Of a stretch of DNA of 64,000 bases, positions 48,685-57,652 are shown piece after piece. The notes below the pieces were generated by a model. The model had not been told where the DNA came from and made no database searches. It saw nothing but the letters and a program-made list of their open reading frames with translations. The stretch's first letter is position 1, and every line of letters starts with the position of its first letter. The stretch lies in NCBI GenBank assembly GCA_963792885.1, contig CAWBXX010000006.1, forward strand, positions 1-64,000, written 5' to 3'. Source of the stretch: DASWJZ01 sp963792885. Its GTDB lineage: Bacteria > Pseudomonadota > Alphaproteobacteria > Rhizobiales > Afifellaceae. The position numbers were made by a program, and so were the translations under genes.

Positions 48685-49842
48685 TGCAGATTCCTCCAAG
48701 GCTATGCTCCATGCGGCTGCGGTCAGCATCCAAGCGGCCGCCAGGCAGACGATCCCTGCCAGAAGCGGAATGATGCCGGCCGCAAGCAGCCGCAGCCGCA
48801 GGAACGACAGACCGAGGAGCGGGATTTCGTAGATGAAGATGCGGTGCGTCGCGAAGATGCTCCACGACGTAACGAAGGTGACGAGCGCCGCGGTTGAAGC
48901 CCCGGCATGCAGAAACACCGCCGCGATCGAAAAAGCGATGACCGGTCCGGCAGGGATGATCATGCCGGTTCCGAACGCCACCAGAAGCGCGGTGAACCCG
49001 GCATCGTTGCCGAGAAAGCGCGCAATCACCTCGCTCGGGATGAGCTTGGCGATGAAGCCGGCGGCGATCAGCGCACAGATCATGCGCGGCGCGAGCACCC
49101 AGAACTGCTCGACCGAGCGCCGCACTGCGCGGCGGAACGTGTCGTCGCGCCGCGTCAGGGCGATGCCCGCCAGCACGATATAGACCGCGAAGAGGACGAG
49201 GACGCCGATCAAGACGACGTCTCCCGGGCCGACGGTGCGCCGGCGAGCCGCAGCTCGACCGGCAGCCTGCGGGCAACGCAGCCCGGCAATGATGATGAGC
49301 GGCAAGGAGATGGAGAACCGGATGACGGAGAACTCCGCGCCCATGAACGGCACGTCCCATACCAGGATGCGCTGCATGCCGAGCAGCGACCAGCTCGTGA
49401 TGTAGGCGACCATGGCGCCGCGGTCGGCGCCGGAGGCCGCGAGCACCGACAGGAGCGGAAAGGCGGCGGACGGGCCGCCCGGCGTCACCATGCCCGCGGC
49501 GATGGCGATCAGCAGGCCGCGGAAGCCGCTCTCGGTTCCGACAAGGCTAGTGATCCTTTCGCGTGGCAGCATCACCCAGATCAACCCGGCAATGCCGAGC
49601 GCGACCGCGATCCGCGGGACGGTCGAGCCTAGCCTCCCGAGGTCGTCGCGCATGGCCTCAGCGAAGGCTTCCGGGCCGAGGACGACATAGCAGGCGATGC
49701 CTGAGACGAGCGCCAGCGCCGCGAAGCCCCAGAAGCTCTTGCCGAAGCCCAACTCTATTGCGCGCTTGAAGCCGGCCTTCAGGCCGCGCCGCTCCAGCTC
49801 GTCGAGCTCTTCGTAGTCGCGCCCCTGGCGCTCAGTGTTCAT
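48685..49842 (-). CDS. Predicted permease with two homologous halves
   Basis: Membrane protein of about 386 residues with an internal duplication. Half one has RERITSLVGTESGFRGLLIA, GMVTPGGPSAAFPLL and VAYITSWSLLGMQRILVWD. Half two has SEVIARFLGNDAGFTALLVA, GMIIPAGPVIAFSIA and VTFVTSWSIFATHRIFIYE. The pattern resembles COG0701-type permeases. It overlaps the His-rich gene at its start (ATG at 49842; 49848 possible). No stop separates it from the downstream dehydrogenase, so its true end is uncertain. A metal or small-molecule transport role is suggested only by the neighbours. Confidence 0.7.
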
Positions 49843-50253
49843 GGCCATGCCCGTGATGGCCGCCGGCATGCCCGTGATCGTGGGAATGCTCATGCCGATC
49901 AAGGGACCGGCGTTCCGGCTCGCGGTGCCCGTCCATCAGAGCGTCGACCAAGCTGCGGAAGATGTCCGTCTCCGGAGGCAAATGCCCGGCGAGGAATCCG
50001 GCGAGCCGCGCGAGCACGATCGCCTGGCTGCCGAGCGCGTCGGCGCGCCTGCCTTCCGGCGCTGCCGCGATTTCGGAGAGCGCTCGCGCCAGAGCGGCGC
50101 GGAAGTGATGGCTCATCCAGGCGTTGGAGCCGGGTTCGTCGGCCGGTTCGTCGGCGACGCTCCGGGCTCCACCCCGTGCGCCTTCGCATCCGCGAGGAGC
50201 CAGGCCAAGAGCGCGTCGTCGAGGCTTTTGTCCTCCTCAAGATCGCCGCACAT
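49832..50253 (-). CDS. Small protein with a histidine-rich C-terminus (one frameshift)
   Basis: About 140 residues. It begins MCGDLEEDKSLDDALLAWLL, then after a frame change near 50160 NAWMSHHFRAALARALSEI and LARLAGFLAGHLPPETDIF. The last 20 or so residues are rich in His and Gly (DRHEHSHDHGHAGG then HHGHGHEH), typical of Ni/Co/Zn-binding tails. No known catalytic motif. It lies between the HX4DH metal permease and the duplicated permease and overlaps the latter, so a metal-binding or delivery role is plausible. Confidence 0.7.
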
Positions 50254-50270
50254 CGATCACTCCCGCCAAG

Positions 50271-50987
50271 TCAGATTCCGAAACCGAGCGTGGCGACGCT
50301 CTCCAAGACGAGGTGGCCGCCGATCAGCACGGCGAAAGCACCGACCGCCGCCATTACCGCCTGGCTCAGCCAGCCGGCCGCCCGCTCGAGCGCCTTCAGC
50401 GGGAAGGAGGCCACAAGCGACAACGCCGCCATGCCTGCGATCGAGCCGACCCCGAACGCGACGACGTAGGAGACTGCGGCGAGCGTCGATTTTGCCGCGG
50501 CGACGACCAGCACGAGGAGGGCTCCGGACCCCGCGGCGCCGTGAACCAGTCCCACCGCCATCGCCTTCAGATAGCCGCGCGGGTGAGGGTGTTCATGCGA
50601 GCTCTGCCGATGAGCGGCCGGCTCCGCCAGATGGCTGTGGGCGTGCACGTGTCGGCTTCCGCTGTGCTCGTGAGCGTGAAAGTGGATGCGCCGCCGATGC
50701 AACGTGAAAAGGACATGCGCCCCGAGCAGGGCGACCATGACACCGACACCGAGCTCAAGCGCCGCTTCAAATCGAGCGCTAACGGCAAAGCCCAAGAGAA
50801 GCGCGGCACTGCAGATCGCAAACAGGGACAGGGTGTGTCCAACCCCCCAAGATGCACCGCGCAGCACCAGCTGCCTGCGTGTCGACCGCCGAGCGCTCAT
50901 GGCGGCGACGGCCGCGAGGTGATCGGCTTCCAGCGCGTGCTGCATGCCGACGAGCATGCCGAAAAGGAGCAGCGAGCCGAACTCCAT
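50271..50987 (-). CDS. Nickel/cobalt-type permease, HX4DH (UreH/NiCoT-like)
   Basis: Intact 238-residue membrane protein with six predicted helices. The metal signature HALEADH (HX4DH) lies at about 17-23. GVGHTLSLFAI, a cytoplasmic loop rich in His (FHAHEHSGSRHVHAHSHL) and GLVHGAAGSGALLVLV complete the family picture. Such proteins move Ni2+ or Co2+. No urease, hydrogenase or cobalamin synthesis genes are nearby, so the metal presumably supplies an enzyme of this cluster. The ATG at 50987 is preferred over an adjacent GTG. Confidence 0.82.
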   Translation of the reverse strand: MEFGSLLLFGMLVGMQHALEADHLAAVAAMSARRSTRRQLVLRGASWGVGHTLSLFAICSAALLLGFAVSARFEAALELGVGVMVALLGAHVLFTLHRRRIHFHAHEHSGSRHVHAHSHLAEPAAHRQSSHEHPHPRGYLKAMAVGLVHGAAGSGALLVLVVAAAKSTLAAVSYVVAFGVGSIAGMAALSLVASFPLKALERAAGWLSQAVMAAVGAFAVLIGGHLVLESVATLGFGI

Positions 50988-51008
50988 CACACCGTCCTTC
51001 CAGCCGCC

Positions 51009-51536
51009 TCAGGCACGCAGCGCCGTCAGCATTTCGGGGATGTATTCTTCGCCCGTGGAAACCACGATCATCGCCGCATAGGGCCGCAGCGCCTTGATCG
51101 TCCGCTCCAGCTCTCCGGCGCCGCCCTTGCCCGCAACGATCAGCCCGGTCGTCATGATGGATCTGACGAAGCAGGCATTGCCGATTGCCGCGGCAGCCTC
51201 GGCACTCTTGCCCGTGGTCGCGATCATCACCGCGACGTCGGCGCCCTTGAGCTCCTCCGAAAGGCGGACCGTGCGCCCGTCGGGCGTCTCGAGCGTCGCA
51301 TCGACGGGAAGCGAATCGAGACCCTCGGCGCCCGGAGTGACGGCGCGGAACGTCAGGAAGTGCGCCCCGTGCCACGGCTCTTCGGCGATCCGCCGCATCA
51401 TCTCCGCGCCCCCTTGGTCGAGGGCGAAGATGCGCGAAGCGCGCTCCTTGGAGTTCGGATAGGCGACCCGGAATCTCGCCTCGGACGCCGTGGCGGCCTT
51501 TGCGCAGCTTCCGAGCAGCGTCGGCGAAGAGCTCAT
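51009..51536 (-). CDS. Conserved protein of unknown function (175 aa)
   Basis: Intact frame of 175 residues without a family I recognise. It has an N-terminal half with ARFRVAYPNSKERASRIF and MMRRIAEEPWHGAHFLTF, and a C-terminal half with alternating hydrophobic strands and helices: LKGADVAVMIATTGKSAEAA, MTTGLIVAGKGGAGELERTI and AMIVVSTGEEYIPEMLTAL, suggesting a Rossmann-like alpha/beta domain. It starts 8 bases after the Rieske oxygenase and ends 22 bases before the metal permease, so it belongs to that set. Confidence 0.65.
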   Translation of the reverse strand: MSSSPTLLGSCAKAATASEARFRVAYPNSKERASRIFALDQGGAEMMRRIAEEPWHGAHFLTFRAVTPGAEGLDSLPVDATLETPDGRTVRLSEELKGADVAVMIATTGKSAEAAAAIGNACFVRSIMTTGLIVAGKGGAGELERTIKALRPYAAMIVVSTGEEYIPEMLTALRA

Positions 51537-51543
51537 CTCGATC

Positions 51544-52832
51544 TCACACCGAGGACTGCTTCACGCCGGGGCGAACCGTGAGATCCTCGCGGCAGGCATC
51601 GATGAAGGCCTGGTCCGCGGGGAGCACGACGGCGGCCGAGCGCACGCGATGATGTCGCGGGTCGACGCCCGGCGGCGTTTCGCCCTTGTCCTGCAAGGCC
51701 GTCACCGCCTTGCGCAGCCGATGGCGCGCCATGATGATGCCGTTGTCGGTGGAGACGAGGTTCTCCTTCGTGCGGTCGACGATCGGCCCCATGCTTTCCT
51801 GCAGCGAGGCATCCTGCATGGCGATGCCCTCGACGCCGGAGTAGGTGTCGCCGCGCTTCTGCGCCTCGCGGTCCATCAGGTAGTCGTTGTCCTTGTTGGC
51901 GAGCGGGCGGTAGGTGCCGGGCACGTATTTCACGTGGACGCCGTAGCCGTCCTTCATCGCCTGGCGCTCGTCCTTGGTGATCGCGCGGACCGGATGGTAG
52001 TCGAAGCTCCAGGCCCAGCAGTTCTCGTCGTCGATCGGAATCCAGAAATGGCCGTGCATCGGGATGGTCGCCGCGCGGCGGCACCATGGTGAAGCTGGGC
52101 ATGATCCACGGCGTGATGCGCCAGTAATAGTGGCCCTCCTCGGCATTGCGGCGCGCGCCGATGAAGAGGCCGCCCTCGGCCTCGACCACTTCGAAGAACG
52201 GCTTCTTGTCGCGCTGATTGTAGGTGTTGCCCTTGGCGCCCTTGAACAGGGGGTCGGACTTCAGCGCACCCGAATGCAGCCACGAGACGTGGCTCGAATC
52301 GATGCCGCCTTCCATCGCCTGCAGCCAGTTGCATTCCTGCCAGCGCTTGGAGGTGAAGGTCTGCTCCGCCGGCACGCGGGCGAACTCCCATTCCGGCTCG
52401 GGCGGCCGATTGGCCTTGTCGCCCATGTGCGTCCACAGGATGTCGCCGATCTTGATCAGCGGGTAGCCGGTGAGCTTCACCTTCTGGCAGAAGCCGCTCT
52501 CCTCCGGCTCGGACGGGACTTCGATGCACTGGCCGGTGACGTCGTATTTCCAGCCGTGATAGGGGCAGCGGAGGCCGCCTTCCTCGTTGCGCCCGAACCA
52601 GAGCGACACGCCGCGGTGGGCGCAGAACTCGTCGATCAGGCCCATCCTCCCGGTCGGAATCCCGGAACGCGAGGAGCCGCTCCGACAGGAGCTTCACCCT
52701 GACCGGCGGGCAGTCGTTCGTCGGCAGCTCCTCCGCGAGCAGCGCCGGCATCCAATACTGCCGGAACAGGTTGCCCATTGCGGTTCCCGGTCCGGTCTGC
52801 GTCAACAGGTCGTTGACTTCCTTCCGCAACAT
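51544..52832 (-). CDS. Rieske aromatic-ring-hydroxylating oxygenase, phthalate-4,5-dioxygenase-like (frameshifted)
   Basis: Terminal oxygenase, about 430 residues, of the phthalate 4,5-dioxygenase/Pht3 branch. It starts MLRKEVNDLLTQTGPGTAMG and GNLFRQYWMPALLAEELP. The Rieske centre is CAHRGVSL and CPYHGWKYD. The mononuclear iron site is in ECNWLQAMEGGIDSSHVSWL with the following His. Frame changes near 52650 and 52085 interrupt it. It opens the long minus-strand set. A 7-bp inverted repeat lies 90 bases upstream, and a Rieske ferredoxin is encoded divergently. Hydroxylation or O-demethylation of an aromatic acid is expected; no reductase is visible. Confidence 0.85.
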
Positions 52833-52921
52833 CGCATCCCTCCTTCGTCGGCTGACCCCGGCCGCTCTTGTTTGTTCCTTGTAGCTCTCATTTTAGCCGA
52901 TAGAGGCCATTTCGCACCTGC

Positions 52922-52942
52922 GTGTTCTTGCATACAGAACAC
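52922..52942. promoter_or_regulatory. Operator-like inverted repeat upstream of the Rieske oxygenase
   Basis: GTGTTCT-TGCATAC-AGAACAC is a perfect 7-bp inverted repeat with a 7-base spacer. A third half-site TGTTCT follows at 52943-52948, then a T-run. It sits between the divergent oxygenase and ferredoxin genes and has the same architecture as the repeat at 54613. Confidence 0.6.
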
Positions 52943-53004
52943 TGTTCTTTTTTTGCCCGGGCGGGACGGTGCACCCTCGGAACGAACCGAGCAAGGGACT
53001 AACC

Positions 53005-53323
53005 ATGGGCGACGTTGCATCGCGGATCGATCTTTGCGCCACCGACGACGTCGCGCCCGGGGCGGTGCTCAAGGTGGAGGCCGCCGGGCTGTCGCTCGCC
53101 GTATTCAATGTCGACGGCGAGTTCTACGTGACCGACGACGCATGCACGCACGGTCCCGGCTCGCTTTCGGAAGGCTACCTCGACGGGCACGTGATCGAGT
53201 GCGACTTCCATAACGGCGCCTTCGACGTGCGCACCGGTGAGGTCGTGGCGCCGCCCTGCATGATCCCGCTGAAGACCTACACGTGTCGTGGTCGAAGGCG
53301 GCCGGGTGCTGATCGAGCCGTGA
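53005..53323 (+). CDS. Rieske-type [2Fe-2S] ferredoxin (one frameshift)
   Basis: Electron carrier of about 106 residues for a ring-hydroxylating oxygenase. It has MGDVASRIDLCATDDVAPGA, the cluster ligands CTHGPGSL and CDFHNGAFDV, and PPCMIPLKTY. After a frame change near 53285 it ends VVVEGGRVLIEP. It is encoded divergently from the Rieske oxygenase across a shared operator-like repeat and is probably its partner. Confidence 0.85.
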
Positions 53324-53374
53324 AGCCGGATTTCGCGCCGGACGAGCCGGGTTCGATACGCGGATCGCGGCGGC

Positions 53375-54501
53375 TTACGCCGCCTCAGGCTTCGGCGGCA
53401 GCTCGGCCAGCTCAGCCGAGTATGCGGGCTCGCATCCGCGATTCGAGGCCATGCCGGGCAAGCTCTTCCGCGAACATCGTGCGGACCTCCGGCGGCTCGT
53501 CGGCGTAGTCGACCTGATCGCCGCCGATCCGTGTCGAAATCCATGCCTTGGGTACGCCCTGGGCATTGCGGATCGCCACGCCCTCATGCTTGAAGGCGAG
53601 ATAACGCGCCGGCGTCGTGCCGGTGTTGAAATGCTGGTGGAACCACATGTTGGGGGGCACGATCATGGTGCCGACCTCCCAGTCGAAGCGCTGCGGCTCC
53701 TCGCCTTCCGGATACATCAGCGAATAGCCTTCGCCGGTCAGGATGATGACATGGGCGCCGGGCCCGTGCCGGTGGCACTTCTTGTAGGTCCCGATCGGGA
53801 ACTGCGAGATATGGCTGTTCAGCGAGCTCTTGGCGAGCTGGAAGCGGATATGGCCGCCGCCGGCGCCGCGCTCTCCCGCTTCGATCAGCGGCAGGTTGAC
53901 TGCGTCCGCGACAAAGTTCGTCTCGAGCAGCAGTCCCTTCTGCTCGCCCTTGTTGGCGAAGTATTCCGGCTCGCCGTTGAATCTGTTCTCGAAGTCGTAG
54001 CGACGTGTTGAAGATGAAATCCGGGCTTTCGAACACGTTCATCAGCGGGGGCAGGTTGGTGACCGCCACGAACCTCGCCGGGTCCCGGCCGGATCCGTTG
54101 AAATGCTGATGGTGCGTGTTGAGGGGAATGCCGAAGATCGCGCCCGCGCCCCACTCGAACGACACTTTCGCACCGGCATCGTTCCACACGGACGTCGAGC
54201 CGCGTCCGGACAGCACGAGGATCATCTCCTCGTACAGCTGCCGCTGCGGTGCGAGCTTGCCGCCGGCGGGAATCTCGCAGACATAGCAATCGTTGGAGGT
54301 ACGCGAAGCGTCGTGGTTCACAAACACGGCGCGGCCGCCCCGTCGCGGCCACGGCTTCAACTCGACCGTGTTGAGATTCGGAACGTAGAAGCCCTGAATG
54401 ATATCGAGGCCTTCGGAAGCCACCCAGCGCGTATAGGGAGAGTCTTTTTCTGCCGCGAATTTCTTTGCCAGCTTCTCCGAAACGATTGCGTTTTTCTCCA
54501 T
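53375..54501 (-). CDS. Two-domain cupin (bicupin) protein, gentisate-dioxygenase-like (frameshifted)
   Basis: About 375 residues with two cupin domains. Domain one (about 80-175) has YEEMILVLSGRGSTSVWNDA and IPLNTHHQHFNGSGRD. Domain two (about 235-320) has YKKCHRHGPGAHVIILTGEG and VPPNMWFHQHFNTGTTPARY. The first domain lacks the HxH before the Glu; the second has both His motifs. Frame changes near 54003, 53720 and 53440; the protein ends LPPKPEAA. It may be the fused equivalent of the A/B cupin pairs at 36-42 kb. A dioxygenase role in ring cleavage is an inference from family and neighbours. Confidence 0.78.
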
Positions 54502-54612
54502 CTCTCCCCGCCCGTGGCCGTGTGGATCAGGCTAGCCGGGGAGCACCCAGAAAGCCCAACGCTCGAAGTAAAATCGAGTCTAGGTGGCAAGCAAAGCTCA
54601 GTCAATGGACCG

Positions 54613-54633
54613 ATGTTCCATATAGAGGAACAT
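54613..54633. promoter_or_regulatory. Operator-like inverted repeat upstream of the bicupin
   Basis: ATGTTCC-ATATAGA-GGAACAT is a perfect 7-bp inverted repeat with a 7-base spacer, 112 bases upstream of the bicupin start and just after the aldolase stop. TGTTCC-N7-GGAACA closely resembles operators of IclR-family regulators. The repeat at 52922 has the same layout. Confidence 0.6.
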
Positions 54634-54647
54634 GGCCAATTGCCGCA

Positions 54648-55513
54648 TCATTTGCGGCCAGCGAGGGCGCGCGCAGCCTCCACGTCGGCAAAACTCGGCG
54701 GCGCTGCGCACATCAAAAAGCGGTAGCCCTCCTCGATGACCCGCTCGGCGTTTTTGGCCGTGACATGCGGGTGGCCGACGGCGAACGTTGTGCGCCTTGC
54801 AGGCCGCCACGATCTCCGCCATCGCGTCGAGCACCGTCCTGTGCTCGTACTGGCGCGGGTAGCCGAGCTCCTGGCTGAGGTCGCCTTCGCCGATCAGCAC
54901 CGCCCCGATGCCCGGCACGTTTTTCAAGATGTCGGGAAGGTTGGCGATTCCGACCGTGTCCTCGATCTGGATGATGACCAGGATCTCTCCCTCGGCGACC
55001 AAGGGCCACACGTCGGCGCGCCGGTAGTATTCCGGCTGCGTGACGCCCCAATAGCGCACGGCCTGGGTCGGCCCGTCGCCGCGAAGGCCGGCCGGCTCGT
55101 AAAGCGGCTTGCCCTTCAGGCGCGGATAGCGGCAGGAAGCGACGGCGTTATAGGCCTCCTCCACGGTGCTCACATGCGGCCAGACCACGCCGTAGCAGCC
55201 GAGGTCGAGCGCCTGCTTGGCGAAGAACTGGTTCTTCTCCGCGCCGTTCGGCGGGATGCGCGCGAGCGGCGTCAGCGCCGGCGCGAGCGAGCCTGACGTG
55301 GCGATCTGCCGCCGGTTCAGAAGATATTGCAGGCTGTCGCGGAGCGCGCGCACGTCCCAGCCGCGATGCTCGCCTTCAAATACGACGCCGTCATAGGGCG
55401 CGCTCTGCAGCGTCGTGGCGGTCTCGATCTCCATCGGCGCGAAGAGCGAGAAGGCGCGCCGCCCGGACTTCCAGCGCGCCGATAATGCCGTTGAGACGCG
55501 GTAGATCGGACAT
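54648..55513 (-). CDS. HpcH/HpaI-family aldolase (frameshifted)
   Basis: Metal-dependent pyruvate-type aldolase or lyase of about 287 residues. It begins MSDLPRLNGIIGALEVR; after a frame change near 55460 it continues FAPMEIETATTLQSAPYDG and VVFEGEHRGWDVRALRDSL. Metal ligands are the Glu in IIQIEDTVGIANL and the Asp in IGEGDLSQELGYP. A second frame change near 54785 leads to the end ARALAGRK. It follows the LigJ-type hydratase by 28 bases. In gallate/protocatechuate meta pathways the hydratase product is split by an aldolase, and this enzyme is the obvious candidate. Confidence 0.82.
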
Positions 55514-55541
55514 GAAGAAAGGCTCCCTCAAAGAAGCTCGG

Positions 55542-56583
55542 TCAGATGTTCCGGCCGGGATGGCCGCGCGCTGTGAGAGCCGCGTCGAGACGCGGATAGA
55601 CGCGCCGCGCATTGCCCTCGAAGATCTTGTAGCGGTCGTCCTCGCTTAGATCGGCGAGCTGATCGACGTAGCGCTTGGTGTCGTCGAAATAGTGCCCTGT
55701 CTCCGGGTCGATACCCTTCACCGCGCCGAGCATCTCGGATGCGAAGAGGATGTTGTCGACCGGGATGACCTTGGCCATCAGCTCGATGCCCGGCAGGTGG
55801 TAGACGCAGGTGTCGAAGAAGACGTTGTTGAGCAGGTGATCCTGCAGCAGCGGCCTCTTCAGCGCCTGCGCCAGCCCGCGATAGCGGCCCCAGTGGAAGG
55901 GCACGGCGCCACCGCCGTGCGGGATCACGAACCGGAGCGTCGGGAAATCCTTGAAGAGATCGCCTTCGATGAGCTGCATGAAGGCGGTGGTGTCGGCGGC
56001 GATATAGTGCGCGCCGGTGAAGTGGAAGTTCGGATTGCACGACGAGCTGACGTGGATCATCGCCGGCACGTCGAGCTCGCATAGCTTCTCGTAGAGCGGA
56101 TACCACGAGCGGTCGGTGAGCGGCGGGTCGGTCCAGTAGCCGCCGGTCGGGTCGGGGTTCAGGTTCACGCCGACGAAGCCGAGCTCGTCGACGCAGCGCA
56201 CGAGCTCCTCGATGCAGTTCTTCGGCGGCACGCCGGGCGATTGGGGCAGCTGTCCGACGCCGGCGAAATTCTCCGGCAGGAGCGCGCAGATGCGGTGGAT
56301 CAGGTCATTGCTGACCGCCGACCATTGCCGGCTGACCGCCTCGGTCCCGACGTGATGTGCCATGCCCGAGGCGCGGGGCGAGAATATCGTCAGGTCGCTG
56401 CCGCGCTCGGTCTGCAGCTTGAGCTGCGGCGCCACGCTTTCGCGCAACTCGTCGTCGCTGATGCCGAGGTCAGTCGAGGTCGGCCGGCGCTTCGGATCGA
56501 CGAGCCCGGCGAGCTGCTGGTCGCGGAAGCGGCCGACGCGCCGGCGGCTCGGTCGTGTAGTGGCCGTGGATGTCGATGATCAT
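55542..56583 (-). CDS. ligJ: 4-oxalomesaconate hydratase-like amidohydrolase, LigJ family (one frameshift)
   Basis: Very similar to LigJ, which adds water to 4-oxalomesaconate in the protocatechuate 4,5-cleavage and gallate pathways. The start MIIDIHGHYTTEPP has the HxH metal motif. A frame change near 56555 is followed by LGISDDELRESVAPQLKLQT, TIFSPRASGMAHHVG, PENFAGVGQLPQSPGVPP, VGVNLNPDPTGG, IHVSSSCNP, FVIPHGGGAVPFHWGRYRG and LFASEMLGAVKGIDPETGHY, all closely matching LigJ. It heads a minus-strand pair with the HpcH-type aldolase. This is the best functional anchor in the window for aromatic ring-cleavage chemistry. Confidence 0.88.
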
Positions 56584-56842
56584 GAGCTGCCTATTCGCTC
56601 AGGGGACACCAAGTCTCGATCACCCGTAAGAGACGCGTGTTGATCCCGCCCGCTCACGGCGCTCTTACGGGTGTTTAGCGATAAGGAGCCGGCGCGTCGA
56701 TGCGAGCGTTCCTCCCTGCGGAGCGTCCGCATTGACGCGGATGCCGGGCTCGCTTCAATGACGCGTCCTAGGACCGGCCCGCTTGCGCTTTCCGATGACC
56801 GGTCTCACCAGGGGAAACCGCCACGTCGCGAGGAAACGCCTG
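56584..56842. promoter_or_regulatory. Divergent intergenic region with a long inverted repeat
   Basis: Gap between the LigJ-type hydratase and the PanB homologue. It holds a perfect 12-bp inverted repeat, CACCCGTAAGAG at 56621-56632 and CTCTTACGGGTG at 56662-56673. Inner CGC/GCG bases can extend the stem with one bulged A. This may be a large cruciform operator or an RNA hairpin in either leader. No coding region is supported here. Confidence 0.5.
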
Positions 56843-57652
56843 ATGGAATCCCGCGTGACCATACCTGCGCTGCAGCAGATGAAGCGCGACGGCAAGAAGA
56901 TCGTCGGCGTCGTGGCGTGGGATTTTCAAGTCGCGAAGATCGCCGAGCGCGCCGGCGTGGACTTCATTGTCGTCGGCGATTCCGTCGGGGTGAACCTTTG
57001 GGGTCACGACAACCCGCTGCAGGTAACGCTCGAGGAGATGCTCATCTGCTGCAAGGCGGTCAGACGCGGCGCGAGCCGCGCGCTTGTCATCTGCGACATC
57101 CCCTTCGGTCCGCTGCAGGAGGGCATCGAGATGGCGCTGAAGGCGGCGGTGCGGCTGGTCAAGGACGGCGGCGCCGACATGGTGAAACTCGATGCGGCGG
57201 CCGAGTTTCCCGAAGCGGTAACGGCATTGACACGCGCCGGCATTCCCGTCTTCGCGCAGTTCGGGCTGACCCCTCAGACGGCGCTGAAGTACGGCGTGTC
57301 TTACGAGGCGCAGAGCGACCCCGGCGCACAAGCGACGGCGGAGATGACGAAGCGGCTGGTCGACGAAGCACGGGCGCTCGAGGCGGCGGGTGCTGTCATG
57401 CTCGACTTCACCAATTCCGGTCCCGTCGCGGGTGCGGCGGTGGTGGAGGCGACGACAATTCCGGTCATCGGCGGCTTTGGCGGCGGACCCTGGCTCGACG
57501 GCCGGGTGCGCCTTGCGCAGACGGCGACCGGATCGTCGGCGAAATGGCTCGACTCGAACGTCGACACCTACGCCAACACGGCGAAGCTCAGCCTTCAGGC
57601 ATTCGAGGCGCTGATCGAGGACGTGCGCGCCGGGCGCCAGATCAAGGGGTGA
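56843..57652 (+). CDS. PanB-like ketopantoate hydroxymethyltransferase homologue (divergent)
   Basis: Intact 269-residue TIM-barrel protein of the PanB family. The first metal ligand Asp is in VVGDSVGVNLWGHDN, a second Asp in VICDIPFGP. PanB usually has Glu in the MVKIEGG strand and a catalytic Glu in LLVLECVP; here these read MVKLDAA and VMLDFTNSG, so both positions differ. The ATG at 56843 has GAGG upstream. It is coupled to an alpha/beta hydrolase gene and lies among aromatic-acid genes, so it probably acts on another 2-oxoacid or phosphonate-like substrate rather than in pantothenate synthesis. Confidence 0.75.
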   Translation: MESRVTIPALQQMKRDGKKIVGVVAWDFQVAKIAERAGVDFIVVGDSVGVNLWGHDNPLQVTLEEMLICCKAVRRGASRALVICDIPFGPLQEGIEMALKAAVRLVKDGGADMVKLDAAAEFPEAVTALTRAGIPVFAQFGLTPQTALKYGVSYEAQSDPGAQATAEMTKRLVDEARALEAAGAVMLDFTNSGPVAGAAVVEATTIPVIGGFGGGPWLDGRVRLAQTATGSSAKWLDSNVDTYANTAKLSLQAFEALIEDVRAGRQIKG

